Shown: positions 47,754-54,450 of the stretch, in pieces
Position numbering within the stretch: the stretch's first letter is position 1
How the letters are laid out: every line of letters starts with the position of its first letter
Assembly: GCA_031270865.1 (NCBI GenBank)
Contig: JAISWI010000019.1
Location: 1-64,000, forward strand
Origin: Oscillospiraceae bacterium
GTDB lineage: Bacteria; Bacillota; Clostridia; Christensenellales; Aristaeellaceae
Direction of reading: 5' to 3'
DNA length: 64,000 bases
Notes under the pieces: model-generated
Database searches by the model: none
Told to the model about the DNA's origin: nothing
Seen by the model: only the letters and a program-made list of their open reading frames with translations
Program-made: the position numbers and the translations under genes

Positions 47754-48936
47754 AACCATCCAAAAGAGGGTCGTCTACGCTGACGATTTCGCCATTTTGA
47801 TAGTACGCCCGTGGGACGCGCCGTCCGGTCATGGCCAGCGGTTCGTTGCGGTTGCTGCCGATCCACGCGGCGAACTCCTCTACGGGGATAACGTCCTCGC
47901 CCTCGCCGCCTAGCGCGGTCACGATATCGCCGACCTGGATACCCGGAACGTCGGTGACATCCAGCATGGATTGGTCCATGCACGGCAGTCCGGCGTAACG
48001 GACGCGAACGCCACGGACCGACGCCTGGCCGCGTTCGCGCAGGCGGCGCGGCAGTCCATCCGCGTAGCCCAGCGGGATTGCCGCGATGATGGTCTCGCGC
48101 GTGGCGCGGTATGTCCCGTCGTAGCCCACGCCCTCGCCGGGTTGGATGGTACGCGTCGAGACGATTCTTGCGCAAAGCCGCATAACCTTTCGCGGGATGA
48201 ACGGAGCGTCGGCTATAACATTTCCATATAGTATCGCGCCGACGCGGACCATGCCCAGCCGCCACTTAGGATACCGGAACGCGGCGATGCTGTCGGCGGC
48301 GTGGAGGCATGGACCGCGTCCCGATGAATCGGCAAGAGGTTGGGCGACGCTGAAGAATCTGTCCATCTGCGCCCGATCGTGGTCCTCATCGATCAGCGCA
48401 AGGTGGGTGAACACGCCGTCGACGGCAAGGCCCGGCATGGACAATATGCCGGGCAGGTCGGCCCGCGCCTCGTCGATCGTCATGCCCAGCCGATGGAACC
48501 CGGTATCAATCTTCACATGGGCGTGGGCGGTCAAGCCGCGCGACATGGCCGTCTCGCCCAGCCGCCGCGCCTGTCCGACATCGCAGACCGTGAGCGCTAT
48601 ACCGTTAACAATCGCGGCGGCCAGCAGGTCGTCGGGCGCGTAACCCATCGACCACAGCGCGGCCGGACCCCTTGTCTCCCCTTTAGGGGAGACGGCGCCG
48701 AAGACGCCGAGGTGTTTCAAGTATAGCGCCTCGCGGACGCTGGCGGTCGCGATCACGTCGGCGCCGGCGTCCCAGAGCGCGCGGGCGCATTCGACCATAC
48801 CATGGCCGTACGCGTCGGCCTTGACGACAGCGGCTATCCTCACGCCGGGACCGACCGCCGCGCGGACGGATTCAAGGTTGAGCCGCAGCGCGTCCAGGTT
48901 GATCTCCTGCCACGCGCCGCCGAGCGGACTTGCCAT
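47713..48936 (-). CDS. alr: Alanine racemase
   Basis: 407 residues, PLP-dependent L/D-alanine interconversion for peptidoglycan. PLP-lysine motif VVKADAYGHG near residue 39, HVKIDTGFHRLG, VRVGAILYG, and catalytic Tyr in GVGYDGTYRA. Between KHLGV and the usual lead-in to LWSMGYAPDD is an extra FGAVSPKGETRG encoded by the palindrome at 48674-48693, a copy of the family B repeat in frame. TATGGAGG precedes the ATG. Confidence 0.93.
   Translation of the reverse strand: MASPLGGAWQEINLDALRLNLESVRAAVGPGVRIAAVVKADAYGHGMVECARALWDAGADVIATASVREALYLKHLGVFGAVSPKGETRGPAALWSMGYAPDDLLAAAIVNGIALTVCDVGQARRLGETAMSRGLTAHAHVKIDTGFHRLGMTIDEARADLPGILSMPGLAVDGVFTHLALIDEDHDRAQMDRFFSVAQPLADSSGRGPCLHAADSIAAFRYPKWRLGMVRVGAILYGNVIADAPFIPRKVMRLCARIVSTRTIQPGEGVGYDGTYRATRETIIAAIPLGYADGLPRRLRERGQASVRGVRVRYAGLPCMDQSMLDVTDVPGIQVGDIVTALGGEGEDVIPVEEFAAWIGSNRNEPLAMTGRRVPRAYYQNGEIVSVDDPLLDGFMAQTSFPQHIHP
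48667..48696. repeat. Family B repeat inside the alr coding region
   Basis: GTCTCCCCTTTAGGGGAGAC (48674-48693) is a perfect 20-base palindrome, followed on the coding strand by AAGGGGTCCGG. It matches the CTCCCCTAAAGGGG-AAGGGG core of the intergenic elements at 11951 and 32073. It keeps the reading frame. Confidence 0.75.
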
Positions 48937-48952
48937 AACGCCTCCATAAGGG

Positions 48953-48981
48953 TTGCTATTCGCCGCGATTTATGTTATACT
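48953..48981 (+). promoter_or_regulatory. Sigma-A promoter for a probable leaderless transcript
   Basis: TTGCTA, a 17-base spacer, TATACT. The -10 ends 7 bases before the ATG at 48989, so transcription should begin at or next to the start codon. Confidence 0.75.
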
Positions 48982-48988
48982 CATTGAT

Positions 48989-49687
48989 ATGAGACATGAA
49001 TCATTCCTCGCGCTGTATCGCCGCCTTGAGACGATACTCGACCGGAGGATGCAGCCGCGCCGCCAGTCCAGCGCGGTGGTGGCGTACCTGGAGGACCCGG
49101 AGTCGCGGCCCGTGCGCGACGACCTGGAGGTCTGCCGCGAGATACGCAACATCCTCACTCACAACGCGGACAGCGACGGGATGCCGGTGGTCGAGCCTAG
49201 CGAGGGCATACACGGCGCGTTGGAGCGGATCATCCAATACGTCAACGAGCCGCCCCCGGCGATGGCGTTCGCGACGGCGGCGGAGGACCTGCTGTGCGCG
49301 AGGACGAACGAAAGCGCGCTCAACCTGATGCGGGCGATGAACAAGCGCGGGTTCAGCCACGCGCCGATATTGAGCGGCGAGCGGATGACCGGGGTATTCA
49401 GCGTGGGGACGGTGTTCGCGTACGCGTTGAAACAGCCCGGGGTTGGGATTTTCGAGGATACGCCGGTGTCGGCGTTCGCGGCGCTGCTGCCGCCGGACGC
49501 GCATGACCCGGAGCGGTTCCTCTTCATCGACCAACGCGCGACATACGCGGACGTGAAGCAGGCGTTCGAGGCGCGGCGTGAGCGGAACAGCCGCCTGGCG
49601 GCGCTGTTCATCACGGAGACGGGGAACATGGCCGAACAGCTGCTGGGGATGATCACGCCGTGGGATGTTTTGGGGAGGCGGGAGTAG
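48989..49687 (+). CDS. CBS-domain protein
   Basis: 232 residues. An N-terminal helical part (MRHESFLALYRRLETILDRRM... VCREIRNILTHNAD) is followed by CBS-type segments (NLMRAMNKRGFSHAPILSGERMTGVFSVGTVFAYAL; AALFITETGNMAEQLLGMITPWDVLG). The N-terminus resembles the HEPN-like part of some CBS proteins that bind nucleotides. There is no Shine-Dalgarno before the ATG, consistent with leaderless start. Role unknown. Confidence 0.72.
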   Translation: MRHESFLALYRRLETILDRRMQPRRQSSAVVAYLEDPESRPVRDDLEVCREIRNILTHNADSDGMPVVEPSEGIHGALERIIQYVNEPPPAMAFATAAEDLLCARTNESALNLMRAMNKRGFSHAPILSGERMTGVFSVGTVFAYALKQPGVGIFEDTPVSAFAALLPPDAHDPERFLFIDQRATYADVKQAFEARRERNSRLAALFITETGNMAEQLLGMITPWDVLGRRE

Positions 49688-49743
49688 GCGTCGGGGTTCA
49701 CGACGCGCCGACACGTCCGCTCTACCCTGCGGGGGGGCTTGGA

Positions 49744-49775
49744 CAAAAGGAACCCCCCGGAACTCCGGGAGGTTC
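49744..49775 (-). terminator. Terminator of the orphan gene at 49824
   Basis: On the minus strand GAACCTCCCGG, loop, CCGGGGGGTTC, then CTTTTGT. It lies about 50 bases after the gene's stop. 49688-49743 holds nothing recognised. Confidence 0.6.
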
Positions 49776-49823
49776 GCCGCGCAAGTAATCCTGTGTGCGG
49801 GTGTAAAACGGTCTAGGCTGCGA

Positions 49824-50471
49824 TCAGGACGCGTACTGTTGCGGGACGTGGTCTAACCACCACTTCTGGCCGCCCAATGAGTGAGCAACCGTCGAGCCAG
49901 TATGCATCCCACCATCACTACTACCAACCGTCTCTGACGTTATCCACGGGCAACTACTAGTGGTGTGCGAGCAGATCTGGTTGTTTGTGGGGAAGGCATA
50001 AGAATTGTCAAAAACTTTCCACTCCGTGACCGTCTTCTTGTCTGCATCCCAGTAATAGGCGGAATCTAACCGCTTCACCTTCACATCACCAAATGTAAAA
50101 TCTGTTAGACCATATGTAAACCGTACCAAAGGATAATCAGTATACGAAATCTTAGCGTCACCAATCGTCGCACCAGAATTTATGGCATCCTGATTGACAT
50201 AACTTACCGTAACGCCTGTGCGTAGCGTATAATGTACCGACGGTGCAGGAACAATCCCACCCAACGCCGCCAGTACATTCTCATGCACAAAGTAACGCTT
50301 GGTACCGTCGCTCTTTGCAGAAATAGATCCGCCGTTGAGCACAGTAACATTCGTCTGTAAGGTTCCCCACGCATCCCCTATCTCAGACTTCGCATAGCAG
50401 CAGATAGACGCAATGGACTCACTCATCGTCATCTCGTTGAGCGCGACCACCGGTTGTTCGAACTTCTTCAT
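49824..50471 (-). CDS. Orphan protein with leader-like N-terminus
   Basis: 215 residues, not recognised. AGGAGGGG lies 5-6 bases before the ATG. The N-terminus MKKFEQPVVALNEMTMSESIASICCYAKSE resembles the MKKYEKP-type starts of many small clostridial proteins of unknown role and includes a CC pair. The rest is rich in Thr, Ser, Val and Tyr with alternating strands (VHYTLRTGVTVSYVNQDA, YPLVRFTYGLTDFTFGDVKVKRLD) and ends in a Cys/Trp region (ICSHTTSSCPWITSE; QKWWLDHVPQQYAS). It has its own promoter and terminator and lower G+C than neighbours. A surface protein, peptide precursor or phage-type protein are all possible. Confidence 0.6.
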   Translation of the reverse strand: MKKFEQPVVALNEMTMSESIASICCYAKSEIGDAWGTLQTNVTVLNGGSISAKSDGTKRYFVHENVLAALGGIVPAPSVHYTLRTGVTVSYVNQDAINSGATIGDAKISYTDYPLVRFTYGLTDFTFGDVKVKRLDSAYYWDADKKTVTEWKVFDNSYAFPTNNQICSHTTSSCPWITSETVGSSDGGMHTGSTVAHSLGGQKWWLDHVPQQYAS

Positions 50472-50513
50472 GGTTTCCCCTCCTGTTAATATTGTGGTTG
50501 AAGTTTCATGCAT

Positions 50514-50542
50514 AGGATAACACCTCAGGAACAATCTGTCAA
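50514..50542 (-). promoter_or_regulatory. Sigma-A promoter of the orphan gene
   Basis: On the minus strand TTGACA, a 17-base spacer, TATCCT. Confidence 0.7.
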
Positions 50543-50665
50543 CACATTTCTAAAAATTTTTTAATGCGCCGGGATGAATCAGCGCGCGGCAGGCGTTTTA
50601 TGGGATAAGGCCAGCGCGACGGGCTGCCAGGTTGCCTCATGCCCGCCCCGGTCAGCCCGTTGCGG

Positions 50666-50791
50666 TCAGCCAGCCGCGCGGGTCGCGCCTTCCCGCTTCC
50701 CTTCCTGAATCCCTTCCCGTTTCCCCTCCTGCTTCCAGTAGGTTCCTAAAGCCCGTCCGTACTCTTCGATACTGAACTCCTCACTTAACAT
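50666..50791 (-). pseudogene. Third (shortest) tandem copy of the Rpn C-terminal reading frame
   Basis: 41 codons reading MLSEEFSIEEYGRALGTYWK, then GKREGIQEGKREGA and a divergent end. The same GGAGGTGATC signal sits 3 bases before the ATG (50795-50804). After the repeat tract the sequence no longer matches the parent and stops early. It could be a decayed duplicate or a short functional peptide. Confidence 0.6.
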
Positions 50792-50831
50792 ACCGATCAC
50801 CTCCGCAGTGCGCTCCAACTAACCCCTTCAA

Positions 50832-51122
50832 TCAGCGTAGACGGAGGATCGCGTCTTCACTCAACCCGGTGACAGCCGCAATCAGACTCATATCGCAACC
50901 TAGATCCCGCATGCGCAGGACTGTCTCCAAGCGGTTTTCCTCCGCGCCTTCCCGCTTCCCCTCCTGAATCCCTTCCCGCTTTCCCTCCTGAATCCCTTCC
51001 TGAATCCCTTCCCGCTTCCCCTTCTGAATCCCTTCCTGAATCCCTTCCCGCTTCCCTTCCTGCTTCCAGTAGGTTCCTAAAGCCCGTCCGTACTCTTCGA
51101 GACTGAACTCCTCACTTAACAT
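50832..51122 (-). CDS. Free-standing copy of the Rpn C-terminal small protein
   Basis: 96 residues from the ATG at 51122, nearly identical to the C-terminus of the Rpn gene at 51163-52158: MLSEEFSLEEYGRALGTYWKQ, an EGKREGIQ repeat tract, then AEENRLETVLRMRDLGCDMSLIAAVTGLSEDAILRLR. GGAGGTGATC (51126-51135) gives a near-complete match to the 16S anti-Shine-Dalgarno with 8 bases from GGAGG to ATG. An upstream TTG could add nine residues. In E. coli, small proteins from internal starts of rpn genes block the full Rpn toxin. By analogy this copy may be an extra antitoxin. Confidence 0.7.
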   Translation of the reverse strand: MLSEEFSLEEYGRALGTYWKQEGKREGIQEGIQKGKREGIQEGIQEGKREGIQEGKREGAEENRLETVLRMRDLGCDMSLIAAVTGLSEDAILRLR

Positions 51123-51162
51123 ACCGATCACCTCCGCAGCGCGCTCCAACTAACCCCTTCAA

Positions 51163-51477
51163 TCAACGTAGACGGAGGATCGCGTCTTCACTCAACCCGG
51201 TAACAGCGGCAATCAGACTCATATCGCAACCTAGATCCCGCATGCGGAGGACTGTCTCCAGGCGGTTTTCCTCCGCGCCTTCCCGCTTCCCTTCTCGCTT
51301 CCCTTCCTGAATCCCTTCCCGCTTCCCCTCCTGAATCCCTTCCCGCTTCCCTTCCCGCTTCCCCTTCTGAATCCCTTCCTGAATCCCTTCCTGAATCCCT
51401 TCCCGCTTCCCTTCCTGCTTCCAGTAGGTTCCTAAAGCCCGTCCGTACTCTTCAATACTGAACTCCTCACTTAACAT
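51163..51477 (-). other. Putative intragenic small protein of the Rpn gene (internal start)
   Basis: In frame with the Rpn gene. The GGAGGTGATC at 51481-51490 is an almost full complement of the 16S rRNA tail, far stronger than needed inside a coding region. It is conserved in the two downstream partial copies and, in weaker form (GGAGGTGG), in the paralogue at 52970. Internal translation of rpn genes is established in E. coli; here it is inferred. Confidence 0.6.
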
Positions 51478-52158
51478 ACCGATCACCTCCGCAGCATGCT
51501 TACTAAAATAGTCGGCAAGTATCCCGGCCTTGACGCAGTCCTGTATGGCGCGGCTCAACGCTTCCGTTGCGCTCATCCCATGCGCCTGGTACTCGCGCCC
51601 GCGCCGGACAACCTCCACATACCCAAACAGACTCTCGCTCTTCCGGACCAACTCCGCGTTCTCCGGATCGTGGATATTATAGACCACCGTCTGCAGTTCG
51701 ATGAACGTATCAGTTTCCAACTGCGCGCGCGGTTCTTTGTACGAATCGGACAGCTTAAGGATCTGCCTGGCAGGTTGCTCTTGTTTGCCATTATACAGCA
51801 CGACGAACACTGGCCGGGGCAAATCTAGTTTTCCCGGGATGTAAGTAAGGTGCCGCTCAACCATAGCTTCGAGTATCCGCCCGTAATACGAGACAAACCG
51901 GACGGTTACGCTCCTATTGACAGTGGACTGGTGCTCACCCAGAAAGAGCACGGTATTGCCCACGCGCAAGGCGAGGTCGTTCTGGATACCCATGAAGAAT
52001 ACGCCGGTCAGCGTTTCTATCTCCACCTCGGTATCCGGCGGGTAGTTTGTGTCCATAACGGCGTTGACCAGCTCCAAGCCGCGTTCCCTGTCGTTGAACA
52101 GCGAGGCGAAGAACCCGGCCTTGAACGCGCGCTTGAAGTCCAGCGGTTGGTCAGCCAC
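51163..52158 (-). CDS. Rpn-family PD-(D/E)XK nuclease (recombination-promoting nuclease/transposase-like)
   Basis: 331 residues starting with GTG; AAGGAGGGG lies upstream. Residues 1-220 form the nuclease core: DFKRAFKAGFFASLFNDRERGLELVNAVMDTNYPPDT, then IQNDLALRVGNTVLFLGEHQSTVN with the acidic and E-x-Q residues of the PD-(D/E)XK site. Then come a helical region, an EGKREGIQ 12-base-unit repeat tract and a conserved C-terminal helix. An internal ATG at 51477, with GGAGGTGATC before it, would make a 104-residue C-terminal protein. Known relatives are DNA-damaging, anti-phage toxins held by such intragenic proteins. Confidence 0.85.
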   Translation of the reverse strand: MADQPLDFKRAFKAGFFASLFNDRERGLELVNAVMDTNYPPDTEVEIETLTGVFFMGIQNDLALRVGNTVLFLGEHQSTVNRSVTVRFVSYYGRILEAMVERHLTYIPGKLDLPRPVFVVLYNGKQEQPARQILKLSDSYKEPRAQLETDTFIELQTVVYNIHDPENAELVRKSESLFGYVEVVRRGREYQAHGMSATEALSRAIQDCVKAGILADYFSKHAAEVIGMLSEEFSIEEYGRALGTYWKQEGKREGIQEGIQEGIQKGKREGKREGIQEGKREGIQEGKREGKREGAEENRLETVLRMRDLGCDMSLIAAVTGLSEDAILRLR

Positions 52159-52183
52159 AATACAGCCCCTCCTTAACTATGTT

Positions 52184-52212
52184 ATTATATCAGGTTCCGC
52201 CGGGCTTGTCAA
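52184..52212 (-). promoter_or_regulatory. Sigma-A promoter of the minus-strand Rpn gene
   Basis: On the minus strand TTGACA, a 17-base spacer, TATAAT: a perfect consensus. Confidence 0.85.
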
Positions 52213-52274
52213 TTATTATGTCGAAATAACCGCTAGGCTCCGAAACAAATTTACCTAGACACGAAAAAAAAACC

Positions 52275-52303
52275 TTGCGCTTTCGCCAACGGCGTGTTAT
52301 ACT
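52275..52303 (+). promoter_or_regulatory. Promoter of the structured RNA
   Basis: TTGCGC, a 17-base spacer, TATACT, ending 7 bases before the 5' strand of the closing helix at 52310. Confidence 0.7.
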
Positions 52304-52309
52304 ATTAGG

Positions 52310-52514
52310 CGGTTCCGGATAAACGGGTCTGTGGTTGAAAGTCGAGGCTAGCCGCGGGCGAAACGACCCACGTAAACCGACGGATATTTACGTCGGCGAT
52401 CATGGCGCGGCCTAGAGGTAAGTGCGCGGCGTTCCCCACAATGCCCGGCCAGCGGGCGGAAGCGCCAGCGCCGGGTGTGGGGGCAAAGACCAGGTCAGCC
52501 GTCCTTCGGAACCG
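52310..52514 (+). ncRNA. Structured noncoding RNA, candidate raiA-motif type
   Basis: A ~205-base region with no open frame and several self-consistent helices. The closing helix is CGGTTCCG (52310-52317) with CGGAACCG (52507-52514). There is a hairpin CCGACG-GATATTTA-CGTCGG near 52377-52396, and a long helix CCCCACA...CCCGGC with GCCGGG-GTGGGG around 52434-52484. CTAGCCGCG can pair with CGCGGCCTAG. It lacks the landmarks of RNase P RNA, tmRNA and SRP RNA. Size, promoter and position before a small CXXC zinc-ribbon gene suggest the raiA motif of Bacillota, but I could not check the consensus. Confidence 0.6.
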
Positions 52515-52544
52515 GATATTAAACGACTCGCGGGGGGTTAAACC

Positions 52545-52823
52545 ATGTATCAGGACAAAACGCTGATCTGCAAGGACTGCGGCGCGGAATTCATCTTCAC
52601 CGCCGGTGAACAGGAATTCTACGCGGAGAAGGGCTTCCAGAACGAACCTATGCGCTGCAAAGCGTGCCGCCAGACCCGCAAGGCCAGCAGACCGGCAACC
52701 GGTGAAGCGCGCGAAATGTACGAGACGACCTGCGCCGCGTGCGGCGCGCCGACTCGCGTCCCTTTCATTCCCAAGAACGACCGACCGATCTATTGCAGCG
52801 AATGCTTCGCAGCGCGCCGGTAA
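52545..52823 (+). CDS. Small zinc-ribbon protein (zf-trcl-like)
   Basis: 92 residues with two CXXC pairs in each half: LICKDCGAEFIF and MRCKACRQTRK, then TTCAACGAPTRVPF and IYCSECFAARR. The first half matches the small probable zinc-ribbon family common in Clostridia (MYQDKTLICKDCGAEFIFTAGEQEFYAEKGFQNEPMRC). GGGGGG precedes the ATG. It lies directly after the structured RNA, probably in the same transcript, and is closed by a terminator. Confidence 0.82.
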   Translation: MYQDKTLICKDCGAEFIFTAGEQEFYAEKGFQNEPMRCKACRQTRKASRPATGEAREMYETTCAACGAPTRVPFIPKNDRPIYCSECFAARR

Positions 52824-52863
52824 AACCTGCCCGCACCGAACATATTGCGCGGATCAATGGCTC

Positions 52864-52893
52864 GCCGGGGGTAAGGCCCCCGGCGGGCTTTTT
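52864..52893 (+). terminator. Terminator after the zinc-ribbon gene
   Basis: GCCGGGGG, a short loop, CCCCCGGC, then GGGC and TTTTT. Confidence 0.85.
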
Positions 52894-52911
52894 AATATAA
52901 CGAGATAACAA

Positions 52912-52940
52912 TTGACATCCTGGGCGGTTTCTGTTATGAT
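52912..52940 (+). promoter_or_regulatory. Sigma-A promoter of the plus-strand Rpn gene
   Basis: TTGACA, a 17-base spacer, TATGAT. Confidence 0.8.
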
Positions 52941-52969
52941 GGCCTCATCATTAAGGAGGGGTCCTCACC

Positions 52970-53890
52970 ATGCCCGACGAACCGCTGAACCTTAAACGCG
53001 CGTACAAGTCCACGTTCTTCGCGTCCCTGTTCAACGATCAGGAGCGCGGCCTGGAACTTGTCAACGCCGTTTTGAATACTAACTATCCTCCGGATACCAA
53101 AGTGACCATCGAGACGCTGTCCAATGTGTTCTTCATGGGCGTCAAGAATGACCTCGCGCTGATGGTCGGCGACACCGTCCTGTTCCTGGGCGAGCACCAG
53201 TCCACGATCAACAGGAGCATCCCAGTCCGGTTTTTATCGTATTATGGCCGAATCCTAGAAGCCATGGTCGAGCGCGATCATACCTACATCCCAGGCATAG
53301 TGGAGCTGCCCAAGCCCGTATTCATCGTCCTGTACAACGGTAAGGATGAATATCCCGCCAAAAGTATACTAAGGTTGTCCGATTCATACATAAAATCAGA
53401 CGTGAACCTGGCGAATGAGTCGTTCATCGAGCTGGCCGCGCTAGTCTACAACATCCATGACCCCGGGAACGCGGACTTGCTCGGCAAGAGCCGGTATCTC
53501 TACGGATATGTGGAGGTGGTGCGGCGTGGGCGCGAGTATCAGGCGCAGGGCATGTCCTCGCTGGACGCTGTCAAACAAGCTATATTGGACTGCGTCAAGG
53601 ATGGTATAATTGCCGACTATTTGAAAAAATATGGAGCGGAGGTGGCAGGTATGCTGTCAGAGGAGTTTAACTTTGAAGACGCGTTAAGGGTAAACGCGAG
53701 TTACTACCTTAAGGTGGGGATGGAGCGGGGGATGGAGCGGGGGATGGAGCGGGAGATGGAGAGGCGCAACCGGGAGTTGGTCTTCCTGTTGCGGGGAATG
53801 AATAAGGACATGGGTGAAATCATCGCCATTACGGGATTGGCTGAAAATGAGATTCGTCGGCTGTGGTGTTCAAATACAGATGGCGGCTGA
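52970..53890 (+). CDS. Rpn-family PD-(D/E)XK nuclease, paralogue
   Basis: 306 residues, a clear paralogue of the gene at 51163-52158 (LNLKRAYKSTFFASLFNDQERGLELVNAVLNTNYPPDT; KNDLALMVGDTVLFLGEHQSTIN with the E-x-Q site). AAGGAGGGG precedes the ATG. The variable tract near the C-terminus here is a GMER repeat, unlike the GKREGIQE tract of the other gene, and the final helix (DMGEIIAITGLAENEIRRL) is conserved. An internal ATG at 53651 follows GGAGGTGG and would give a 79-residue small protein. Confidence 0.85.
   Translation: MPDEPLNLKRAYKSTFFASLFNDQERGLELVNAVLNTNYPPDTKVTIETLSNVFFMGVKNDLALMVGDTVLFLGEHQSTINRSIPVRFLSYYGRILEAMVERDHTYIPGIVELPKPVFIVLYNGKDEYPAKSILRLSDSYIKSDVNLANESFIELAALVYNIHDPGNADLLGKSRYLYGYVEVVRRGREYQAQGMSSLDAVKQAILDCVKDGIIADYLKKYGAEVAGMLSEEFNFEDALRVNASYYLKVGMERGMERGMEREMERRNRELVFLLRGMNKDMGEIIAITGLAENEIRRLWCSNTDGG
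53651..53890 (+). other. Putative intragenic small protein of the plus-strand Rpn gene
   Basis: Internal in-frame ATG with GGAGGTGG at 53638-53645, 8 bases from GGAGG to ATG. The start (MLSEEFNFEDALRV) aligns with the internal start of the other Rpn gene. Confidence 0.5.
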
Positions 53891-54090
53891 ATCCTTCCAG
53901 CGATCAGGACGCTATGCGGGAGAAGCTGTACCTGTCGGGCATACCGGGTCTGGTTCACGGCGTACAGAAAGGCCGCGCCTAGCCGCGTGAGGAGATGCCG
54001 CGCCTGGAGGATGTGGACTGGAACGCGCTATGACGCGCTGCGACTTCTTCGGTTTATCAGCTAAGGCGAAGGAGCATACTAAACCCGGGA
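53887..54090 (+). pseudogene. Remnant of a type II toxin-antitoxin pair
   Basis: One frame reads DAMREKLYLSGIPGLVHGVQ, a stop at 53980, then PREEMPRLEDVDWNAL and a stop at 54031-54033. This looks like the C-terminal end of a Phd/RelB-type antitoxin with an internal stop. An overlapping ATG (54030) begins MTRCDFFGLSAKAKEHTK, resembling the first residues of a RelE-type toxin (a GL-x-KKAKE helix), but the frame soon loses any likeness. The 5' part of the antitoxin gene is missing. Confidence 0.55.
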
Positions 54091-54099
54091 GGGATGCGC

Positions 54100-54450
54100 G
54101 TGCGCGGTTTCCTGTGGAAATGCCTGGGCACTATCGCGGCGGTCGTCGCCAGCGCGTACCTGCTGCCGGGCGCGCGCTGCGCGGACTGGACGCAAGCGGC
54201 GGCGGTCGGCATACTGCTTTCGGTGGCGTACATACTGTTCCGGCCTGTCGCGCGGATTCTGCTGGGCGTGTTCAACATACTGACCCTCGGGCTGATGGGC
54301 GTCATCATAGACGCGGGGCTGTTCTACGCGTGCGCGATGAAGGTCGAGGGCTTTGAGGTCGACTCATTCGCGTGGGCGCTGGCGGCGGCGGTCATCGTTA
54401 ACGCGGCGCGGCTAGCGTTCGGGATGGCCGCGAAGGTCAAACGCGGGTGA
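54100..54450 (+). CDS. Phage holin family (DUF/PF04020-type) membrane protein
   Basis: About 116 residues with four membrane helices (LWKCLGTIAAVVASAYLLPG; AVGILLSVAYILFRPVARILLG; FNILTLGLMGVIIDAGLFYAC; FAWALAAAVIVNAARLAFG). This fits the four-helix membrane family often labelled phage holin family protein. It is usually chromosomal and not proven lytic. GGGAGGG lies directly against an ATG at 54094, so the in-frame GTG at 54100 has better spacing. Its end overlaps the convergent pseudouridine synthase. Confidence 0.75.
   Translation: MRGFLWKCLGTIAAVVASAYLLPGARCADWTQAAAVGILLSVAYILFRPVARILLGVFNILTLGLMGVIIDAGLFYACAMKVEGFEVDSFAWALAAAVIVNAARLAFGMAAKVKRG

Noticed and set aside
52310-52514. RNase P RNA, tmRNA or SRP RNA
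   Set aside because: None of the conserved cores or the tmRNA tag and CCA end are visible.
54094-54450. Prophage, based on the holin-family protein
   Set aside because: No other phage genes nearby; this membrane family is common on chromosomes outside prophages.
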